From contig CADCQV010000269.1 in NCBI GenBank assembly GCA_902803625.1, forward strand, positions 1 through 9,228: a DNA stretch of 9,228 nt, in the 5' to 3' direction. Of this stretch, positions 6,131 to 9,228 are shown in pieces. The notes below the pieces were generated by a model. It had not been told where the DNA came from, made no database searches, and saw only the letters and a list, made by a program, of their open reading frames with translations. The first letter of the stretch is position 1. Every line of letters starts with the position of its first letter. The stretch comes from an uncultured Lachnospiraceae bacterium (GTDB taxonomy: Bacteria > Bacillota > Clostridia > Lachnospirales > Lachnospiraceae). Position numbers and translations under genes: made by a program.

Positions 6131-7480
6131 TTACTTCCTTATTGCTTCCCACTTCTTGTATGCGTCATTATAGGCATCCTGAGCTTCCTGAACCTTCTTC
6201 TCAGCTTCGATCTTAGCCTTGTCAGCAGCATCCTGTGCATCACGGATTGCCTTAGCGGCAGCCTCGTTTGCATTATTGATGACAGCTCTCTTCTCAGCGT
6301 CTGCAGCAGCGATCTTGTCATTAGCCTGCTTTCTTGCAGCAGCTGCAGCCTCTTCAGCATCGCGTGCAGCCTTTGCAGCATCACTTGCAGCCTTGAAGAA
6401 TGCATCGTCGATTATCTTGCCTGCATCGATGGAAATCTGATTTGCATTGAATGCATAACGTGCAGCGATAGCATTGATAACATCGATGTCAACAGCAGCA
6501 GCCTTTGAAGCAACTAATGCAGCATCAGCAGCGGCTGCAGCAGCCTTACGTACAGCAGCATCGTTATCATATGCAACGAGTGCAGCTTCTTCATAAGCCT
6601 TCTTAGCCTTGTCGGCAGCTTCAAACTCAGCAGCAGCGATCTTTCTGTCGCGCTCCTTTATTGCCTCAGCCTTGTCATTGGTAGCCTTGCTCTCAACAGA
6701 AGCAGCATTAGCCTTTGCATCCTTAACCTTCTTGTCAAGTCTCTGGATCTCGGAAAGGCTCTTCTTGTCCTTCTTAGCCTGCTTCAGATCATCCTCAGCA
6801 TCCTTAACAGCATCATTTGCCTTCTTGATCTTCTCATCAAGCTTATCAAGCTCATCCTTGGCATCATCTCTTGCCTTCTTGATCTTGTCATCACAGGCAT
6901 CAGCTGCATCCTTAGCGATCTCATCAGCCTTGTCATTGGCATCCTTTACAGCGTCTGCGGCCTTATCGGCGATCTTGTCAGCTGCATCATAAGCATCCTT
7001 AGCGATCTTGTCAGCCTTTTCATTGGCATCCTTTATTGCATCGGCAGCCTTCTCAGCTTCCTTATCAGCCCTGTCAAAAGCATCCTTTACTGCTTCCTTC
7101 TGTGCATCCTCGATGTCCTTAGCAGCATCGTCATACTTTTCAGCCTTATCCTTTGCTGCATCGGCAGCATCCTTCTTTGCCTTCTTGGCAGCATCGTTTG
7201 CATCATCACGTGCATCCTTTGCAGCCTTCTCAGCCTTCTCGATAGCCTTGTCGGCATCTTCTCTTGCCTTCTCAGCTTCCTTGTCGGCAGCTTCCTGAGC
7301 CTTCTTCTTAGCCTCAGCAGCCTTCTCCTTGGCCTCCTTCAGATCTTCCTCAGCATCCTCAACCCTTTCCTCGGCGGTCTTTGCGAAAGTGGTAACCATT
7401 CCAACACTTGCAAGGGGCAGATTAGCCGTCATTGCTGCAACGATTACCCCGGCGACAGCCTTGTTAAACTTCCTCGTCAT
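6131..7480 (-). CDS. Secreted Ala/Lys/Asp-rich helical (coiled-coil) protein
   Basis: This protein has 449 residues from the ATG at 7480. AAAGGAG (7498-7492) lies 11 nt upstream, and that start gives a normal Sec signal peptide (MTRKFNKAVAGVIVAAM, likely cleavage after TTFA, residue 33). A longer frame from 7522 has no such support. The mature part (about 416 residues) is built from Ala, Lys, Asp and Glu in helix-favouring patterns such as KADKIAKDAYDAADKIADKA. It has no proline, a single glycine (G354), a single cysteine (C196) and a single tryptophan near the C-terminus. Residues 330-362 (from VDIDVINAIAARYAFNANQ) are less charged and break the pattern. Residues 150-178 and 179-207 are a tandem duplication. 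There is no LPXTG motif or visible anchor. It resembles TolA-like or apolipoprotein-like helical proteins in composition only; the function is unknown. It could be a long extracellular spacer or fibre. Confidence 0.85.
   Translation of the reverse strand: MTRKFNKAVAGVIVAAMTANLPLASVGMVTTFAKTAEERVEDAEEDLKEAKEKAAEAKKKAQEAADKEAEKAREDADKAIEKAEKAAKDARDDANDAAKKAKKDAADAAKDKAEKYDDAAKDIEDAQKEAVKDAFDRADKEAEKAADAIKDANEKADKIAKDAYDAADKIADKAADAVKDANDKADEIAKDAADACDDKIKKARDDAKDELDKLDEKIKKANDAVKDAEDDLKQAKKDKKSLSEIQRLDKKVKDAKANAASVESKATNDKAEAIKERDRKIAAAEFEAADKAKKAYEEAALVAYDNDAAVRKAAAAAADAALVASKAAAVDIDVINAIAARYAFNANQISIDAGKIIDDAFFKAASDAAKAARDAEEAAAAARKQANDKIAAADAEKRAVINNANEAAAKAIRDAQDAADKAKIEAEKKVQEAQDAYNDAYKKWEAIRK
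6860..7033 (-). repeat. Internal 87-bp (29-residue) tandem duplication in the coiled-coil gene
   Basis: Residues 150-178 (KDANEKADKIAKDA and on) and 179-207 (KDANDKADEIAKDA and on) are encoded by adjacent 87-bp units, 7033-6947 and 6946-6860. The first halves match closely at the DNA level, including a 15-base identity GCATCCTTAGCGATC at 6906-6920 and 6993-7007. The second halves have diverged. Twenty-nine residues is one more than four heptads, so the duplication shifts the heptad register. C196 is in the second copy only. Confidence 0.7.
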
Positions 7481-7550
7481 AACTAAAATATCTCCTTTCA
7501 TGCATTTTTGATAAATGAACACAGAAGCCTAAATTTCAAACCTCTGAGCT

Positions 7551-7579
7551 ATTATATCACCCTTTTTCAAAGTAAACAA
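7551..7579 (-). promoter_or_regulatory. Sigma-A promoter (extended -10) of the coiled-coil gene
   Basis: On the minus strand TTGTTT (7579-7574), a 17-bp spacer and a perfect TATAAT (7556-7551) are present. TGA directly before the -10 gives an extended -10 (TGnTATAAT), which can offset the weak -35. The start site would be near 7544 and the leader about 64 nt. The AT-rich DNA upstream may act as an UP element. Confidence 0.75.
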
Positions 7580-7632
7580 CTTATATTTAATATACAAAAC
7601 ACCAAAAATACAAGTAACGCTAAATCCTTTTT

Positions 7633-7656
7633 AAAAAGCCATTTGACTTTGGCTCT
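7633..7656 (-). terminator. Likely rho-independent terminator of PFOR
   Basis: On the minus strand AGCCA (7654-7650), an 8-nt loop and TGGCT (7641-7637) form a stem that can be extended by G-T and A-T pairs, followed by a T-run to 7633. It lies about 105 nt after the PFOR stop codon and upstream of the coiled-coil promoter. The stem is short, so efficiency is uncertain. Confidence 0.5.
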
Positions 7657-7682
7657 TCACTCCGCTCCGGCCGGTGTAAAAC

Positions 7683-7741
7683 CTCCGGCGCATTGAGCGC
7701 CAAGTGGTGCAATAGCACCACGGAAGCGCTGAATGCGGGAG
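7683..7741 (-). repeat. Large imperfect hairpin in the PFOR 3' untranslated region
   Basis: Nested complementary arms surround an AATA loop (7711-7714): GTGGTGC with GCACCAC, AGCGC with GCGCT, CGCATT with AATGCG and CTCC with GGAG. They are separated by a 3/4-nt internal loop, one G-G mismatch and a 2-nt bulge. The element spans 59 bp, is GC-rich compared with the flanking DNA and starts 20 nt after the PFOR stop codon. No long T-run follows on the minus strand, so it is not a standard terminator by itself. It could be a 3' mRNA-stabilising structure or a dispersed palindromic repeat. Confidence 0.6.
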
Positions 7742-7760
7742 ATGTATGCGTGGCTCTATA

Positions 7761-9228
7761 TTATTTGTACAGCTCAACCAGTCCCTGAAGGTGGGCAAAG
7801 TGCTTCTCAGCATTATCAGCCGCAGCCTTAAAGAGCCTGTCGGCCTTTTCGGCATTGACCTTCTTCAGAGCAGTGTAACGTGCCTCTCCGTCCAGGAAGT
7901 CCTGATAAGGAATGGTAGCTGCCTTGGAGTCAAGGGTGAACTTATTTGTCTCGGCTGCGGGATTGAACCTGAAGAGATTCCAGTATCCTGCATCAACAGC
8001 CGTCTTCTCTTCATCCATATCCTTGCCCATACCAACTCTTATCCTGTGGTTGATGCAGGGAGCATATCCTATGATAAGTGAAGGTCCGTTATATGCCTCA
8101 GCCTCTGAAAGAGCCTTAACGAGCTGGTTCATATTTGCACCCATGGAAACCTGGGCAACATATACATAGCCGTAGCTCATAGCTATGGCAGCGAGATCCT
8201 TCTGCTTGATCTCCTTACCGCCTGCTGCGAACTGTGCAACCGCACCGGTAGGTGTAGCCTTACTGGACTGTCCGCCGGTATTTGAGTAAACCTCGGTGTT
8301 GAATACGAACACATTTACATCCTCACCGGATGCAAGTACGTGGTCAAGACCGCCGAAGCCGATATCGTAAGCCCAGCCGTCACCACCGAAGATCCACTGT
8401 GACTTCTTTGCGAGGAAGTCCTTATTCTTTATAAGTTCCTTTGCCTCGGGAGCGGAATTGCCCTCAAGAGCCTTAAGAAGCTCGTTTGTAGCGGCTGTAT
8501 TCAAAGCTGTGGAATCAAAGGTCTCGATCCACTTGTCGACAGCTGCCTTTACGGAAGAATCCTTCTCTGCAAGGGCTACTGCCTGCTTCTTTAAGTTCTC
8601 ACGGAGAGTCTTCTGTGCAAGATGCATTCCGTAGCCGAACTCGGCATTGTCCTCGAAGAGGGAATTATCCCAGGCGGGTCCGTGGCCTTCCTTATTTACC
8701 GTATAAGGAGTTGAAGGTGAGGAGTTACCCCAGATACTTGTACATCCCGTAGCATTTGAGATATACATCCTGTCACCGAAGAGCTGTGTGATGAGCTTCG
8801 CATAAGGAGTCTCACCGCAGCCTGCGCAGGCACCTGAGAACTCAAGGAGGGGCTGCTTAAACTGTGAGCCCTTTACGGAATCGATCTTGAACTTATCTAT
8901 AACCTCCTGCTTCTCGGGAAGCTCAACTGCATAGTCGAAGTAAACCTGCTCTGCCTTCAGCGCATCGTCAAGGTTCTTCATTTCAAGAGCCTTATTGCCC
9001 TTCATTCCGGGACAAACGTTTACGCAGGAGCCGCATCCCAGGCAGTCCATATCGGAAATAACGATCGAGAACTTGTAGCCCGGAACTCCGTTCAGATCCT
9101 TGATCTTCATATCCTTCGGAGCCTTTGCAACCTCGTCATCGGTCATTGCAACGGGACGGATAGCTGCGTGAGGACATACATATGAGCAGAACTCACACTG
9201 GATACAGTTATCTGCATTCCATACGGGA
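7761..9228 (-). CDS. nifJ: Pyruvate:ferredoxin oxidoreductase, C-terminal part
   Basis: This enzyme oxidises pyruvate with CoA to acetyl-CoA and CO2 and reduces ferredoxin in the cytoplasm of fermenting anaerobes. About 488 residues are visible out of the usual 1170 or so; the N-terminus is beyond the right edge, and the ATG at 9146 is internal. The first residues contain a ferredoxin-type cluster motif (CIQCEFCSYVCPH) ending in IRPVA, followed by a second (CLGCGSCVNVCPG). The thiamine diphosphate domain follows: SGACAGCGETPYAKL, then NATGCTSIWG, the cofactor motif starting GDGWAYDIGFGG and ending NTEVYSNTGGQ, and YAPCINH. The CxxC pair with the two later cysteines (ATGC and APC) fits the ligands of the third 4Fe-4S cluster. 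All expected residues are present. The stop codon is TAA at 7763-7761, followed by a large hairpin and a probable terminator. The single-chain order of domains rules out the split PorABDG type. Confidence 0.97.
   Translation of the reverse strand, partial: PVWNADNCIQCEFCSYVCPHAAIRPVAMTDDEVAKAPKDMKIKDLNGVPGYKFSIVISDMDCLGCGSCVNVCPGMKGNKALEMKNLDDALKAEQVYFDYAVELPEKQEVIDKFKIDSVKGSQFKQPLLEFSGACAGCGETPYAKLITQLFGDRMYISNATGCTSIWGNSSPSTPYTVNKEGHGPAWDNSLFEDNAEFGYGMHLAQKTLRENLKKQAVALAEKDSSVKAAVDKWIETFDSTALNTAATNELLKALEGNSAPEAKELIKNKDFLAKKSQWIFGGDGWAYDIGFGGLDHVLASGEDVNVFVFNTEVYSNTGGQSSKATPTGAVAQFAAGGKEIKQKDLAAIAMSYGYVYVAQVSMGANMNQLVKALSEAEAYNGPSLIIGYAPCINHRIRVGMGKDMDEEKTAVDAGYWNLFRFNPAAETNKFTLDSKAATIPYQDFLDGEARYTALKKVNAEKADRLFKAAADNAEKHFAHLQGLVELYK

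Noticed and set aside
6062..7298. Long plus-strand Ser/Ala-rich and Cys/Ser-rich reading frames opposite the coiled-coil gene
   Set aside because: They are the mirror of repetitive GCA/GCC/AAG/GAT codons on the minus strand and have no ribosome binding sites. The minus-strand frame has a signal peptide, promoter and terminator.
9144..9146. ATG at 9146 as the true start of the minus-strand PFOR frame
   Set aside because: The frame stays open upstream to the window edge and encodes a ferredoxin-type motif (CIQCEFCSYVCPH), so the ATG is an internal Met.

Overview
The window looks like chromosomal DNA of an anaerobic, motile, low-to-mid-GC Firmicute, most likely a member of the Lachnospiraceae (Butyrivibrio-like). 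Four things point there: a pyruvate:ferredoxin oxidoreductase, a secreted DUF3048 protein carrying a VFDAxFY-type repeat, a sigma-28 (SigD/FliA)-type promoter in front of a small FliD-like protein, and strong AGGAGG ribosome binding sites. The genus assignment is inference; there is no rRNA or other marker gene in the window.

Layout, left to right. (1) Positions 1-190, minus: the N-terminus of a receiver-like protein that seems to lack the phospho-acceptor Asp. (2) Positions 191-418: a divergent intergenic region with two neighbouring dyads, the larger touching a possible promoter. (3) Positions 419-1876, plus: a 12-13-helix sodium:solute symporter. (4) Positions 1879-2616, minus: a 245-residue FliD-like protein, tail-to-tail with the symporter and preceded by a near-perfect sigma-28 promoter. 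(5) Positions 2750-2972: a region with degenerate copies of a hairpin repeat. (6) Positions 3076-3978, plus: a secreted zinc N-acetylmuramoyl-L-alanine amidase with its own sigma-A-type promoter. (7) Positions 3999-5876, minus: a secreted DUF3048 (YerB-like) protein. (8) Positions 5901-6067: a 44-bp tandem array of the same hairpin repeat. (9) Positions 6131-7480, minus: a secreted Ala/Lys/Asp-rich, almost entirely helical protein with its own promoter and terminator. (10) Positions 7561-7760: the 3' region of the last gene, with a terminator and a large imperfect hairpin. (11) Positions 7761-9228, minus: the C-terminal part of pyruvate:ferredoxin oxidoreductase, running off the right edge.

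The genes do not form one operon. Most appear to be single transcription units with their own signals, and two convergent pairs are separated by only 2 and 20 bp. A loose theme is the cell surface: the amidase, the DUF3048 protein and the coiled-coil protein all have Sec signal peptides, and the FliD-like protein is predicted to use the flagellar export route. PFOR is central fermentative metabolism (pyruvate to acetyl-CoA, CO2 and reduced ferredoxin). I found no CRISPR array, tRNA, rRNA, transposase or phage gene. The most noteworthy items are the sigma-28-controlled FliD-like protein, the GCGAAGC-core hairpin repeats on both sides of the amidase/DUF3048 segment, and the long proline-free secreted helical protein.
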